Notes under the pieces: generated by a model
Database searches by the model: none
Told to the model about the DNA's origin: nothing
The model's input: only the letters and a program-made list of their open reading frames with translations
Program-made: the position numbers and the translations under genes
Shown here: positions 39,995 to 48,960 of the stretch, one piece after another
Position numbering within the stretch: the first letter of the stretch is position 1
Layout of the letters: each line of letters opens with the position of its first letter
Source: Variovorax paradoxus
Lineage (GTDB): Bacteria; Pseudomonadota; Gammaproteobacteria; Burkholderiales; Burkholderiaceae_C
Length of the DNA stretch: 64,000 nucleotides
Assembly: GCA_016806145.1 (NCBI GenBank)
Contig: CP063166.1
Coordinates: forward strand, 4,154,001-4,218,000
Direction of reading: 5' to 3'

Positions 39995-41188
39995 ATGAAC
40001 AAGGGCCGCCTCGGGCTTCTCACCGGCACCCACGCCGTCAACGACCTCTACCAGGGCCTGGTGCCCGCGCTGCTGCCGCTGATGGTGCTGGAGCGCGGCT
40101 ACAGCTACACGGCCGTGAGCGGGCTGATGCTCGCGGCCACCGGACTGTCGAGCGTGGTGCAGCCGCTGTTCGGCCTCTATGCCGACCGCCATCCGCGGCC
40201 CTGGCTGGTGCCGGTGGGCTTCCTGGTGGCGGCGCTGGGCCTGGTGCTCGCGGGCCTCGGAAGCAACTACCTCTGGACCTGGCTCGCGACGGTGCTGTGC
40301 GGCCTTGGGATTGCCGCCTACCACCCGAGCGCCACCGTGGCCGCGCGCGCGGCCGGCGGCGCCTCGCAGAAGGCGATGAGCGTGTTCTCGGTCGGCGGCA
40401 CCATCGGGGCCTCGTTCGCGCCGGTGCTCGCCACCACGGTGGTCGGCGGCGGCGCGCTGTCGCGCAGCTACCTGCTCGGGCTGCCCGCGCTGGCGATGGG
40501 CGCCGTGTGGCTGCAGGCCAACCGCGGCCAGGGCGCGGCCAGCGCGGCAGGCGCCGGCGCGGCCCGGCGCGCGCAGGCCGCGGTGCAGCGAGCGCCGAAC
40601 GACTGGCGCGCCTTCGCGCTGCTGGTGACCACCATCGTCGGCTGGTCGATCCCCTACGTGACGGTGCTGTCGATGCTCTCGCTGCGCATCACGCGCGACC
40701 TGCAAGGCTCGGCCTTCCAGGGCGCGGTCGCGCTGACCGGCTTCACCGCCGCCGGTGCCGTGGGCACCCTGCTGGGCGGCTGGCTCGGCGACCGCATCGG
40801 GCGCATGGGCACGATCCGCGCGGGCTACCTGCTCGCGGTGCCGGCCATGGCCGGGCTGGTGCTCGCGTCATCGCCCGCCTGGGCGCTGGCCTGCACCGCG
40901 CTGCTGGGCCTGTGCATGTTCCTGCCCTTCGCGGCGCAGGTGACGCTGGCGCAGGACTACCTGCCGCGCAATCCCGCCACGGCCAGCGGCATCACGCTGG
41001 GACTCGCGCTCTCGGTCGGTGGCCTGGTGTCGCCGCTGTTCGGCCTGCTGTCCGATGCGCGCGGACTGGGCGTCACCCTGAGCGTGGTGCTGTGCGTGCT
41101 GTGCGTGGCGGCGGTGCTGTCGCTGCGCATGCGCAACCGCTCGCTCGACGCGGCCACGATCGCGCCGCGGCCCGCGCGCGCCGCCTGA
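39995..41188 (+). CDS. MFS transporter, Fsr (fosmidomycin resistance)-like
   Basis: A 397-residue, 12-helix major facilitator protein. The opening GLLTGTHAVNDLYQGLVPAL and AYHPSATVAARAAGG with SVGGTIGASFAPVL are characteristic of the Fsr branch, drug exporters of the inner membrane. GGGAGG precedes ATG 39995. It is divergent from an AraC regulator, which probably controls it. The natural substrate is unknown. Confidence 0.87.
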   Translation: MNKGRLGLLTGTHAVNDLYQGLVPALLPLMVLERGYSYTAVSGLMLAATGLSSVVQPLFGLYADRHPRPWLVPVGFLVAALGLVLAGLGSNYLWTWLATVLCGLGIAAYHPSATVAARAAGGASQKAMSVFSVGGTIGASFAPVLATTVVGGGALSRSYLLGLPALAMGAVWLQANRGQGAASAAGAGAARRAQAAVQRAPNDWRAFALLVTTIVGWSIPYVTVLSMLSLRITRDLQGSAFQGAVALTGFTAAGAVGTLLGGWLGDRIGRMGTIRAGYLLAVPAMAGLVLASSPAWALACTALLGLCMFLPFAAQVTLAQDYLPRNPATASGITLGLALSVGGLVSPLFGLLSDARGLGVTLSVVLCVLCVAAVLSLRMRNRSLDAATIAPRPARAA

Positions 41189-41219
41189 CCACTGGAACCG
41201 GTGAGTGCGCGAGGACCTG

Positions 41220-41248
41220 TCGTTGCGGCGGGCGTACAGCCGCGACGA
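41220..41248. terminator. Hairpin after the Fsr-like gene
   Basis: TCGTTGCGGC and GCCGCGACGA form a ten-base stem with one G-T position and a nine-base loop, about 30 bp past the MFS stop. No T run follows, so terminator function is uncertain. The rest of the gap 41189-41336 shows no gene. Confidence 0.4.
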
Positions 41249-41336
41249 TCCGACACATGCGGGCCGGGTTTCACTGCCAGAATCGAAAAACGCCCTCGGC
41301 GAACGGTTCCGACATCAACACAACCAGGACAAGCGC

Positions 41337-41867
41337 ATGAATCGATTCCTTCCCCGTCTCCGTGCAGGTGCCGTGCTCACGGCTGCAGCGCTGGCCGCGA
41401 TGGCCCCCGCCATGGCGGCCGACGCACCCGCGAAGGCACCGGCGGCGCCGGCCTCCGCCGCGGCACCAGCGGCAGCACCGGCCGCGGCCGCACCAGCGGC
41501 AGCGGCGCCCGCCGCGGCCAGCGCCGCCGCGCCGGCCGAGGTCGAGGCCGCCGTGCGCGCCTGGGCCGCCGCCTGGGCCTCGAAGGACGTCGACAAGTAC
41601 CTCGCCAGCTACGCGAGCGACTTCCAGCCTGCCAAGGGCAGCAGCCACAAGGCCTGGGAAGAGGAACGCCGCAAGCGCATCGGCAACAAGTCGAGCATCA
41701 GCGTGAAGGTCGACAACCTCGTGGTCAGCGTCAGCGGCAACACCGCCACCGCGAAGTTCAAGCAGAGCTATGCCGCCGACAAGATCAAGGAGAGCGGCCG
41801 CAAGACGCTCGAGCTGCAGCGCATCGACGGCCGCTGGCTGATCCGCAAGGAAAGCGCGGGCGGCTGA
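41337..41867 (+). CDS. Exported NTF2-like (DUF4440/Cds6-type) protein with Ala/Pro linker
   Basis: A 176-residue exported protein. Signal peptide MNRFLPRLRAGAVLTAAALA with AMA near residue 25, then a low-complexity Ala-Pro linker of about 45 residues, then an NTF2-like domain: VEAAVRAWAAAWASKDVDKY, LASYASDFQP, WEEERRKRIGNK and TLELQRIDGRWLIRKESAGG. The domain is of the type found at the C-terminus of Cds6-family L,D-transpeptidase-associated proteins. It probably binds a ligand or partner at the cell wall; no catalytic residues are evident. Confidence 0.78.
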   Translation: MNRFLPRLRAGAVLTAAALAAMAPAMAADAPAKAPAAPASAAAPAAAPAAAAPAAAAPAAASAAAPAEVEAAVRAWAAAWASKDVDKYLASYASDFQPAKGSSHKAWEEERRKRIGNKSSISVKVDNLVVSVSGNTATAKFKQSYAADKIKESGRKTLELQRIDGRWLIRKESAGG

Positions 41868-41976
41868 ACGCCGTCGCGCGTGTCGTCACCGCTTGAGCCT
41901 TTGGTGTTCCGCGCTTCATGAGGGTGTCATGCGCATCCGCCAAGCTCGGGCTCCATCCCGGACCCGGCGGCACCGC

Positions 41977-42510
41977 ATGTTTCCCACCAAGACCGACAAG
42001 GCGCGCGACGAACTCCAGGGCGGGCAGCGCACCCTGAGCCAGCGCGAGCGCGCGCTGCTGCTGATGGCCGACGGCCGCCGTTCGCTGACCGACTTCAGCC
42101 CGCTGTTCGCGAGCCGCGGCGAGGCCGAGCAGGCGCTGATGACGCTGGTGGAACGCGGCTACCTGCACGCGCCGCAAGCGCTGCAGCCCGCGACGCCGGA
42201 GCCGCAACCGGCCCCGGCCGCCGAAGCCCTCCACGTCGCGACCGCCGCCGACACCTTCGACGGCAAGCGCTCGCTGGCCACCACGCGCATGTTCCTGTTC
42301 GACATCTGCGAGCGCATGTTCGTGCGCCGCGATCCACGCTTCGCGCTGCAGATGCGCGACGCGCTGCGCGAGGCACGCGACCGCGAGGCCATGCTGACCA
42401 TCGCCGCGCTGATGCTGACCGAGGTCGAGAAGACGGCCGGCACCGAGCGCGCCGAGTCATTGCGCGAGCGCATCGACCGGCTGCTGCCGCCAGCCGAAGT
42501 GGTGCACTGA
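41977..42510 (+). CDS. Hypothetical helical protein
   Basis: A 177-residue cytoplasmic protein without a recognised family. The N-terminal half, TLSQRERALLLMADGRRSLT then LFASRGEAEQALMTLVERGY, looks like a small winged-helix module. A Pro-rich linker (PATPEPQPAPAA) leads to a helical C-terminal part (LATTRMFLFDICERMFVRRD). ATG 41977 was chosen; earlier in-frame starts add an Arg-rich segment with no conservation cues. It ends two bases from the convergent LysR gene. Confidence 0.65.
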   Translation: MFPTKTDKARDELQGGQRTLSQRERALLLMADGRRSLTDFSPLFASRGEAEQALMTLVERGYLHAPQALQPATPEPQPAPAAEALHVATAADTFDGKRSLATTRMFLFDICERMFVRRDPRFALQMRDALREARDREAMLTIAALMLTEVEKTAGTERAESLRERIDRLLPPAEVVH

Positions 42511-42512
42511 GC

Positions 42513-43484
42513 TCAGGCGCGCCGCCGCGGCGACGCTGAACGCGCGGCCGGCGGCGCGACCTTCAGGCTCTTCACTTCGGGCAACGACTGCGCGGTCTCG
42601 CGCAGCAGCGAGCGCAACCAGACGATCGCCGGATCGCGGTCCTGGTGCTTGTGCCATTGCAGCTTCTCGGTGAAGCCCGGGATCTCGATGGGACAGGGCT
42701 GCAACTGCAGCGGAAAACGCCGCGCCATCTGGTGCGCGAGCCGCGTCGGCAGGGTGGCGATGCGCGCGGTGCCCAGCAGCAGCTCCGGCACCAGCGTGAA
42801 GTTGGGCGCGATCACGTCCTGGCGGCGCGTGCGCCGGCCGGTGGAGATGAGCCGCGCGTCGAAGGTCACGCGCCGGCCGCCGGCCCATTCGATGCCGACG
42901 TGGGCGGACTCGAAGTACTGCTCGGCGCCGAGTCGCTTGCCCTTGACCGGCTGGTCGAGGCACAGCAGGCACGAGAAGGTGTCCTCGAACAGCGGCTCGG
43001 ACGGATGCCCGGGCACGATCGCGAAGTCGGGCGAGATCAGCAGCTCGATCTCGCCGCTGTCGAGGTGCTCGCGCATCTGCGGGCTCATGGCGCGCAGGTC
43101 GAACTGCATCAGCGGCGCGAGCGTGGCCGCGCGCCGCACCACCTCGGACAGCAGCACGCTGATCACGTAGTCCGAGGACTCGATGGTGAAGCGCCGGGTC
43201 GAGGTGGCCGGGTCGAAGCCGGGCCGCGCGCGCGTGATGGTCTGCAGTTGCAGCAGCACGTCGCGCACCGGCTTCATCAGCTCGTTGGCGAGCGCGGTCG
43301 GCACCTGCGTCTTGCCCACCGGCACCAGCAGCTCGTCCTCGAAGTACTCGCGCAGCCGGCTCAGCGACAGGCTGGTCGCAGGCTGGCTCAGGTACAGCCG
43401 CTCGGCGGCGCGGCTCACGCTGCGCGTGGTCAGCACCGCGTCGAGCACCACCAGCAGGTTGAGGTCGAGTTTGTTGAAGCGCAT
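42513..43484 (-). CDS. LysR-family regulator, NodD-type
   Basis: A 323-residue LysR protein with the N-terminus MRFNKLDLNLLVVLDAVLTT and LSQPATSLSLSRLREYFEDE, the pattern of the NodD/NahR-like subgroup, which activates catabolic operons in response to aromatic inducers. ATG 43484 is the start. It is divergent from a five-gene operon (MFS to esterase); the 151-bp gap between them contains two palindromes suited to its binding. It is the probable activator of that operon. Confidence 0.9.
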   Translation of the reverse strand: MRFNKLDLNLLVVLDAVLTTRSVSRAAERLYLSQPATSLSLSRLREYFEDELLVPVGKTQVPTALANELMKPVRDVLLQLQTITRARPGFDPATSTRRFTIESSDYVISVLLSEVVRRAATLAPLMQFDLRAMSPQMREHLDSGEIELLISPDFAIVPGHPSEPLFEDTFSCLLCLDQPVKGKRLGAEQYFESAHVGIEWAGGRRVTFDARLISTGRRTRRQDVIAPNFTLVPELLLGTARIATLPTRLAHQMARRFPLQLQPCPIEIPGFTEKLQWHKHQDRDPAIVWLRSLLRETAQSLPEVKSLKVAPPAARSASPRRRA

Positions 43485-43515
43485 GGGTCGTCTCCTTGAT
43501 GTGCGCGGATCTTCG

Positions 43516-43568
43516 GCAATTTGCGCGGCAAATGCATTGCATTTAAAGAATGAATTTTGCATATGCAT
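43516..43568. promoter_or_regulatory. Palindromic LysR operator region before the catabolic operon
   Basis: AAATGCA-T-TGCATTT (43530-43544) is a perfect palindrome and TGCATATGCA (43558-43567) is a second one sharing the ATGCA/TGCAT core, 26 bp centre to centre. Both lie in an AT-rich patch just upstream of the NodD-type regulator and about 70-105 bp before the MFS start. Repeated ATGCAT cores suggest a two-site LysR operator. Confidence 0.55.
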
Positions 43569-43635
43569 CGCGGCCCCGGATCATCCGCCTCCAACGAGCC
43601 ATCGCGAGCTCGCAGAACAAGCAACCGGAGACAAG

Positions 43636-44958
43636 ATGCAAGACCAACGCAAGCGCGCACGCGCGCAGTGGGCCCTGGTGGCCTGCCTGACCCTGCTGAA
43701 CATGCTGGCCCAGATCGACAAGAACATCCTGGTTCTGATGGTCGGTCCGATCCAGCGCGACTTCGGCGTCAGCGACATCCAGATCAGCTTCCTGATCGGC
43801 ACCGCCTTCGCGGTCGCCAACATCCTGGTCGGCCTGCCGGCCGGCTGGCTGGCCGACCGCTTCGACCGCCGCCTCGTGATCGCCACCGGCGTGCTGGTCT
43901 GGTCGGCGGCGGTGGCGGCCAACGCGGCGGCCACCGCCTTCATCGCGCTGGTGATCGCACGCGCCGTCGTCGGCGCGGCCGAGGCGCTGACGCCGCCCTC
44001 TTCCTATTCGCTGATCCGCGACGGCGTGGACGAGCGGCGCCGCGCCCGCGCACTCTCGGTCTACACCATGTCGATGATGCTGGGCACGGGTCTCTCGCTG
44101 GTGCTCGGCGGACCGCTGCTGCACCTGGTGCAGGCCTCGGGCATCCATGCGCTGCCCTTGGTCGGCGAGGTCTCGGCCTGGCAGCTGACGCTGTTCATGA
44201 TCGGCGTGGCCGGCCTGCCGCTGAGCCTGCTGATCTTCTGCTTCAAGGACCCGCGCTCGCAGCGCGATGCCGCCGCCCGCCCGCAGGAGAGCCTGCGCAC
44301 CGTGCTGCGCTGGCTGGCCGGCCAGCGGCGGCTGTTCGTGCCGCTGTTCGCCTTCGCGGTCGGCAGCTCGATGATCGGCTTCGGCATGGCGGCCTGGATA
44401 CCCACCATGATCGCGCGCCGCTGGGGTCTCGAGCTGCGCGACATCGGCCTGATGCAGGGCGGCCTGCTGCTGACCATGGGCCCGCTCGGGCTGTGGCTGG
44501 TCGGCGTGGCGCTCGACCGCGCCACCGGACTCGCGGCGGTCGCGCGCATCGGCGCGGTGGTGGCCGCGGCCACCACGCTGTTCAGCGTGTCGATGTGCCT
44601 GACCGGCGATCTCACGGCCTTCTGGGTGCTCGATGCGCTGGTGGTGCTGTGCTCGTGGAGCTTCATGGCGGTCGCCTCGACCTTCGTGGCGCGCACCGTG
44701 CCGGCCGGCGGCATCGGCATGGTGATGGCGATCGTGCTGGTGCTCAACGGGCTGATCGCGCAGTCGGGTTCGCCCACGCTGATCGCGCTGGTGGCGCGCC
44801 ATCTCTACGAGGGCCAGGCGCTGGCCCTGCCCTCGGCGATGGCCACGGTGTTCGCGCTCTCGGGCTGCGTCGCGGTCGGCGCGGCGCTGTTGCTCGGCGG
44901 GCGGCTCGCGCGGCGCGAGACGTCGGGCGTGGCCCTCGAGCGGCGGATGTCGTCGTGA
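43636..44958 (+). CDS. MFS transporter of the catabolic operon
   Basis: A 440-residue, 12-helix major facilitator transporter. LLNMLAQIDKNILVLMVGPI and GLPAGWLADRFDRRLVIATG are typical of the anion:cation and aromatic-acid symporter groups that import organic acids. CCGGAG precedes ATG 43636. It heads an operon with a porin, FAD monooxygenase, amidohydrolase and esterase, so it is likely the inner-membrane importer for the operon's substrate. Confidence 0.85.
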   Translation: MQDQRKRARAQWALVACLTLLNMLAQIDKNILVLMVGPIQRDFGVSDIQISFLIGTAFAVANILVGLPAGWLADRFDRRLVIATGVLVWSAAVAANAAATAFIALVIARAVVGAAEALTPPSSYSLIRDGVDERRRARALSVYTMSMMLGTGLSLVLGGPLLHLVQASGIHALPLVGEVSAWQLTLFMIGVAGLPLSLLIFCFKDPRSQRDAAARPQESLRTVLRWLAGQRRLFVPLFAFAVGSSMIGFGMAAWIPTMIARRWGLELRDIGLMQGGLLLTMGPLGLWLVGVALDRATGLAAVARIGAVVAAATTLFSVSMCLTGDLTAFWVLDALVVLCSWSFMAVASTFVARTVPAGGIGMVMAIVLVLNGLIAQSGSPTLIALVARHLYEGQALALPSAMATVFALSGCVAVGAALLLGGRLARRETSGVALERRMSS

Positions 44959-44990
44959 TCCCGCAGCAGCCTTCCGGGAGCCATACCCTC

Positions 44991-46064
44991 ATGATCCAAC
45001 GCAACACCCAGGCCCTGCTGCTCGCCCTGTCGGGACTCTCGCTGGCGCAGGGCGCGCAGGCCCAATCGGAACTCAAGCTGTCGGGCCTGCTCGGCAGCGG
45101 CGTGCTCTACACCCGCGACTCGGGCGGCCGCAGCCAGCTGCAGATGACCTCGACGCATGCCGCGCCCTTCCTCGCGCTAACCGGCAGCGAATCGCTGGGC
45201 GGCGACCTGCGCGCGATCTTCCGCTGGAGCAACTCGGTCTTCGTCGACAGCGGAACCCTCGCGCCGCTCGAGAGCTACCTGGGCCTGAGCTCGGGCACCT
45301 GGGGCACGCTCACGCTGGGCGCGATGTACGACCTGCTCGCCGACGCGACGCCCTTCACCTCGGAGCGCTACACCTCGCTGCTCGCCACCCATCCCGGCAA
45401 CCTGGACCGCACGGTCGGCAACGCGCTGAGCAACCTGGTCAAGTACAAGTCGCCGGTGTTCGGCGGCTTCCAGTTCGGCGCGATGTACGGCTTCGCGGAG
45501 GCGGACTCGACCACCAACGTCGGGCGCGCCGTCGGCGCGGAACTCAGCTACGCCAGCGGGCCGCTGCAGGCGCTCGCGATCTGGGAGTCGGTCAAGGGCA
45601 TTCCTTTTGCACCCGCGACCCGGCTCGGCGTCCCCAGCCTCTACGGCGTCGACGTCGCCAAGGCGCCGGGCACGACGCTGTCGCAGACGCAGGACACGGC
45701 CACGGTCGGGCTGGCCTACACCAGCGACGGCTGGCGCTGGATGGGCAACTACAGCCACACGCGCCTGTCGGCGGCCGGGCTGCAGCAGACGGAGACCGCG
45801 CGAACCATCGACGTCGGCGCCTACAAGTACCTCACGAACCAGCTGCGCATCGGCGGCGGCTATTCGCTCACGAAACTCGCGAGCTACCGCTGGGATCAGG
45901 TGCACGGCCACATCGACTACGCGCTGTCCAAGCGCACCAGCCTGTACCTGCTCGGCGTGCTGCAGAAGGCGGGGCCCGGGCAGAAGGCGGTGCTGCGCAG
46001 CCAGGCCGTGGCCGGAGGCCGCCGCCAGTCGGCGTTCGAGGTCGGCATGACGCACGCCTTCTAA
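44991..46064 (+). CDS. Gram-negative trimeric porin
   Basis: A 357-residue outer-membrane beta-barrel of the beta-proteobacterial porin family. Signal peptide MIQRNTQALLLALSGLSLAQ ends near GAQAQ. Barrel features include SELKLSGLLGSGVLYTRDSG, LTGSESLGGDLRAIFRWSNS, LESYLGLSSGTWGTLTLGAM (the usual porin turn) and a C-terminal Phe (FEVGMTHAF) required for barrel insertion. Between the MFS and monooxygenase genes, it probably admits the operon's substrate through the outer membrane. Confidence 0.9.
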   Translation: MIQRNTQALLLALSGLSLAQGAQAQSELKLSGLLGSGVLYTRDSGGRSQLQMTSTHAAPFLALTGSESLGGDLRAIFRWSNSVFVDSGTLAPLESYLGLSSGTWGTLTLGAMYDLLADATPFTSERYTSLLATHPGNLDRTVGNALSNLVKYKSPVFGGFQFGAMYGFAEADSTTNVGRAVGAELSYASGPLQALAIWESVKGIPFAPATRLGVPSLYGVDVAKAPGTTLSQTQDTATVGLAYTSDGWRWMGNYSHTRLSAAGLQQTETARTIDVGAYKYLTNQLRIGGGYSLTKLASYRWDQVHGHIDYALSKRTSLYLLGVLQKAGPGQKAVLRSQAVAGGRRQSAFEVGMTHAF

Positions 46065-46088
46065 AAAGTTTTCTTCCAAGGAGATCGA

Positions 46089-47612
46089 GTGACCGGAGAT
46101 TCAATGCAGTGGGACGTGATCGTCGTCGGTGGCGGCCCCTCGGGGCTGACCATGGCGGCCGAGTTGGCGGGTTCGGGCGCGCGCACGCTGGTGCTGGAGC
46201 GGCGCGTCGAGGGCGTGCAGTCGCGCGCGGGCACGCTGCTGCCGCGCGTGCTCGAGCTGTTCGATGCGCGCGGCATCGCCGACCGCTTCATCGAGCGCAC
46301 GAGGCAGATCCTCGACTACCCGTTCCGCTCGAGCCACATCTGGGCCGGTTTCCAGTCGATCGAGTGGGAACACCTCGACACCCGCTTCGGCTTCACGCTC
46401 GGGCTGCCGCAGAACATGACCGAGGAGATCCTCTGGGACTGGGCGGCCGAGAGCGGCGCCGAGCTTCGCCGCGGTGCCGAGGTGCGCTCGGTGCGACAGG
46501 ACACGGAGGGCGTGGAGATCGAGGTGGCCGACCCGTCGGGCGCGACATCGACCCTGCGCGCCAGATACCTGGTGGGCGCCGACGGCGGCCGCAGCACCGT
46601 GCGAACCCAGTGCGGCATGCCCTTCGAGGGCCACTCGGGCACCTTCCGCGGCATCGTGATCGACGCCGAACTCAGCGCGCCCTGGCCCGGCGGCCGCACC
46701 GGCGCCGACAACGAGATGGGCTGGGTGCGCGGCTATGCCTTCGGCGAGGGCATCACGCGCTTCAACATCGTGCACCGCGACCGCCGCCATGCGACCAAGG
46801 ACGAGCCGGTGACGCTCGAGGAAGCGAAGCAGTGCCTGCGCGACGTGCTCGGCAGCGACTACGGCATCGAGGGCTTCCGCTGGGCCTCGCGCTTCGACGA
46901 TCAGATGCGCGCCGTGCCGCGCCTGCGCCAGGGGCGCGTGTTCCTGGTCGGCGAATCGGCGCGCATCCACTACCCGGCCAGCGGCGTCGGCATGAACTTC
47001 TGCCTGCAGGACGCCTTCAACCTGGGCTGGAAGCTCGCGAACGTCGTCACGGGCGTGGCCGACGAGGCCACGCTGGAAAGCTACGACGCCGAGCGCCTGC
47101 CGGTGATGCATGCGCTGCTCGAGAGCGTGAAGGCGCAGTGCGTGCTGCAGTTCAACTTCGAGCCCGATGCGGTGGCGCTCAAGCGCCGGCTCGCGCGGCA
47201 CATCATTCCGCTGCCCGAGGTGCAGCGCCAGCTGGTGCTGGAGCTGTGCGGCCTCGAACAGCCCTACCCCGGTCGCGCGGGAGAAGCCGATCGTCACCCG
47301 CTGGCCGGCCAGCGGCTGCCCGACTTCGATCTCGTCACGCGCGATGGCCGCTCGGTGCGCGTCGCCGAGCTGCTGCGCGAGCGGCGCTTCCTGCTGCTCG
47401 ACCTCGAAGGCAACTCGCGCCAGTTCGAATCGCTGGACTTGCATGGCCTGCCCGTGACCCTGGTGCCGGCCCGCGTGGCACGCGTGCCGCCCGCCATGCG
47501 CGGCGTGCAGGCGATGCTGGTGCGGCCCGATGCCTATGTGGCCTGGGCCAGCGCGGACGTAGCGCGCGCCGCCGAGGTCGAGGCCGAACTCTCGCGCTGG
47601 ATGAGGAGGTGA
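46089..47612 (+). CDS. FAD-dependent aromatic monooxygenase (PheA/TfdB-like)
   Basis: A 507-residue class A flavin monooxygenase. FAD site WDVIVVGGGPSGLTMAAELA, the LVGADGGRSTVRTQCGM segment, and GRVFLVGESARIHYPASGVG with NFCLQDAFNLGWKLA. In the third motif the usual GDAAH reads GESAR, a notable change. The C-terminal thioredoxin-like tail of phenol hydroxylase-type enzymes is present (LPDFDLVTRDGRSVRVAELL). GTG 46089, after AAGGAG, is chosen; ATG 46104 with GGAG is a close alternative. It likely hydroxylates an aromatic or heteroaromatic compound using NAD(P)H and oxygen. It ends four bases before the amidohydrolase. Confidence 0.85.
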   Translation: MTGDSMQWDVIVVGGGPSGLTMAAELAGSGARTLVLERRVEGVQSRAGTLLPRVLELFDARGIADRFIERTRQILDYPFRSSHIWAGFQSIEWEHLDTRFGFTLGLPQNMTEEILWDWAAESGAELRRGAEVRSVRQDTEGVEIEVADPSGATSTLRARYLVGADGGRSTVRTQCGMPFEGHSGTFRGIVIDAELSAPWPGGRTGADNEMGWVRGYAFGEGITRFNIVHRDRRHATKDEPVTLEEAKQCLRDVLGSDYGIEGFRWASRFDDQMRAVPRLRQGRVFLVGESARIHYPASGVGMNFCLQDAFNLGWKLANVVTGVADEATLESYDAERLPVMHALLESVKAQCVLQFNFEPDAVALKRRLARHIIPLPEVQRQLVLELCGLEQPYPGRAGEADRHPLAGQRLPDFDLVTRDGRSVRVAELLRERRFLLLDLEGNSRQFESLDLHGLPVTLVPARVARVPPAMRGVQAMLVRPDAYVAWASADVARAAEVEAELSRWMRR

Positions 47613-47616
47613 TGCG

Positions 47617-48960
47617 ATGAAGAACGACCACAGGCCATTGCTGATCGCGGGCGGCTGGGTGCTGAGCATGGACCCGGCCATCGGCGAGCTGCGTCACGGC
47701 GACGTGCTGATCGAGGGCGAGCGCATCGTCGCGATCGCGCCGCGCATCGACGCACCCCAGGCCGAACGGATCGAGGCGGACCGCATGATCGTGCTGCCCG
47801 GCTTCGTCGACACGCATCGACACACCTGGCAGAGCTGCGTGCGGCATCGTTATGCCGACATCGATTCGCAGATCTACTTCGCCGAGATGCTGGGCGCCAA
47901 GGGCGCGGCCTACCGTCCCGAGGACGTCTACACCGGCACCTTGCTGGGCGCGGTCGCGGCGCTCGACAGCGGCATCACCACCATGCTCGACTGGTCGCAC
48001 GTGCAGAACAGCCCCGAGCATTCCGACGCGGCGATCGCGGCGCTGCGCGACGCCGGCATCCGCGGCGTGTTCGCGCACGGCTGGCCGCTGGTCGACGGCG
48101 CCTCGTGGATGTTCGGCAGCGAGCGCGGCCATCCGCAGGACATCCGGCGGCTGCGCGAGCGCTACTTCTCGAGCGACGACCAGCTGCTCACGCTCGCGAT
48201 GGCCGCGCGCGGCCCCGAGATGGCGCGGCGCGAGACCTGGCTCGGCGACCTGCGGCTGGCGCGCGAACTCGGCATCCGCTCGAGCATCCACATGGGCGCC
48301 TACGCACGCAACGCCGCCGTGCGCGGCATCGCGCAGATGCACGAGGCCGGCGTGCTCGGCGACGACCTGACCTTCGTGCACTGCTGCTGCTCGCACCATG
48401 ACGAGTTCGCGATGATGGCCGACGCCGGCGTCAGCGCCTCGCTCGGCGTGCACTGCGAGCTCAATGCGCAGGGCATGGGCGACATCCCGTTCGACCGGCT
48501 GCTGGCCGTGGGCATCCGGCCCAGCCTCAGCGGCGACACCGAGACCAAGTGCGCGGGCGACATGTTCACGCAGATGCGCCATGCCCTGGCGTACTACCGC
48601 TCGTGGATGGGCGGCGGCCATTCGAAGACGACGAACGCCCCGGCGACGCTGGGCCTGCGCGACGTGCTGGGCTTCGCCACCGTGGCCGGCGCGCAGGCGA
48701 ACGGTCTGGCGCACAAGGTGGGCTCGCTCACGCCGGGCAAGCAGGCCGACGTGGTGCTGATCCGCGCCGACGATCTGAACCTCGCACCGGTCTCCGACGC
48801 GGTCGGCGCGGTGGTGCTGGCGGCCCATCCGGGCAATGTCGACAGCGTGTTCGTCGCGGGCCGTCCGGTGAAGCGCGACGGCCGCCTGCTCGATGTGGAC
48901 CTCGATCGGCTGCGGCAGCGCGCGGCGGATTCGCAGGCCTATGTGCTGGGGCTGCAATGA
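47617..48960 (+). CDS. Amidohydrolase/deaminase, ATZ-TRZ type
   Basis: A 447-residue metal-dependent hydrolase of the amidohydrolase superfamily, nearest to the group with 8-oxoguanine deaminase, AtzB and TrzN. Metal ligands: HxH in GFVDTHRHTWQS (about residue 67), His in RSSIHMGAY, His in FVHCCCSHHDEF, and Asp in LSGDTETKCAGDMF. C-terminal GSLTPGKQADVVLIRADDLN is typical. It should remove an amino, chloro or other leaving group from a ring. AGGAGGTGATGCG precedes ATG 47617. ATGA overlap links it to the esterase. Confidence 0.88.
   Translation: MKNDHRPLLIAGGWVLSMDPAIGELRHGDVLIEGERIVAIAPRIDAPQAERIEADRMIVLPGFVDTHRHTWQSCVRHRYADIDSQIYFAEMLGAKGAAYRPEDVYTGTLLGAVAALDSGITTMLDWSHVQNSPEHSDAAIAALRDAGIRGVFAHGWPLVDGASWMFGSERGHPQDIRRLRERYFSSDDQLLTLAMAARGPEMARRETWLGDLRLARELGIRSSIHMGAYARNAAVRGIAQMHEAGVLGDDLTFVHCCCSHHDEFAMMADAGVSASLGVHCELNAQGMGDIPFDRLLAVGIRPSLSGDTETKCAGDMFTQMRHALAYYRSWMGGGHSKTTNAPATLGLRDVLGFATVAGAQANGLAHKVGSLTPGKQADVVLIRADDLNLAPVSDAVGAVVLAAHPGNVDSVFVAGRPVKRDGRLLDVDLDRLRQRAADSQAYVLGLQ

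Noticed and set aside
41420..41560. Ala/Pro-coding repeat tract as a possible DNA repeat array
   Set aside because: It is a low-complexity linker within a coding gene, with irregular repeat units and no spacer structure.
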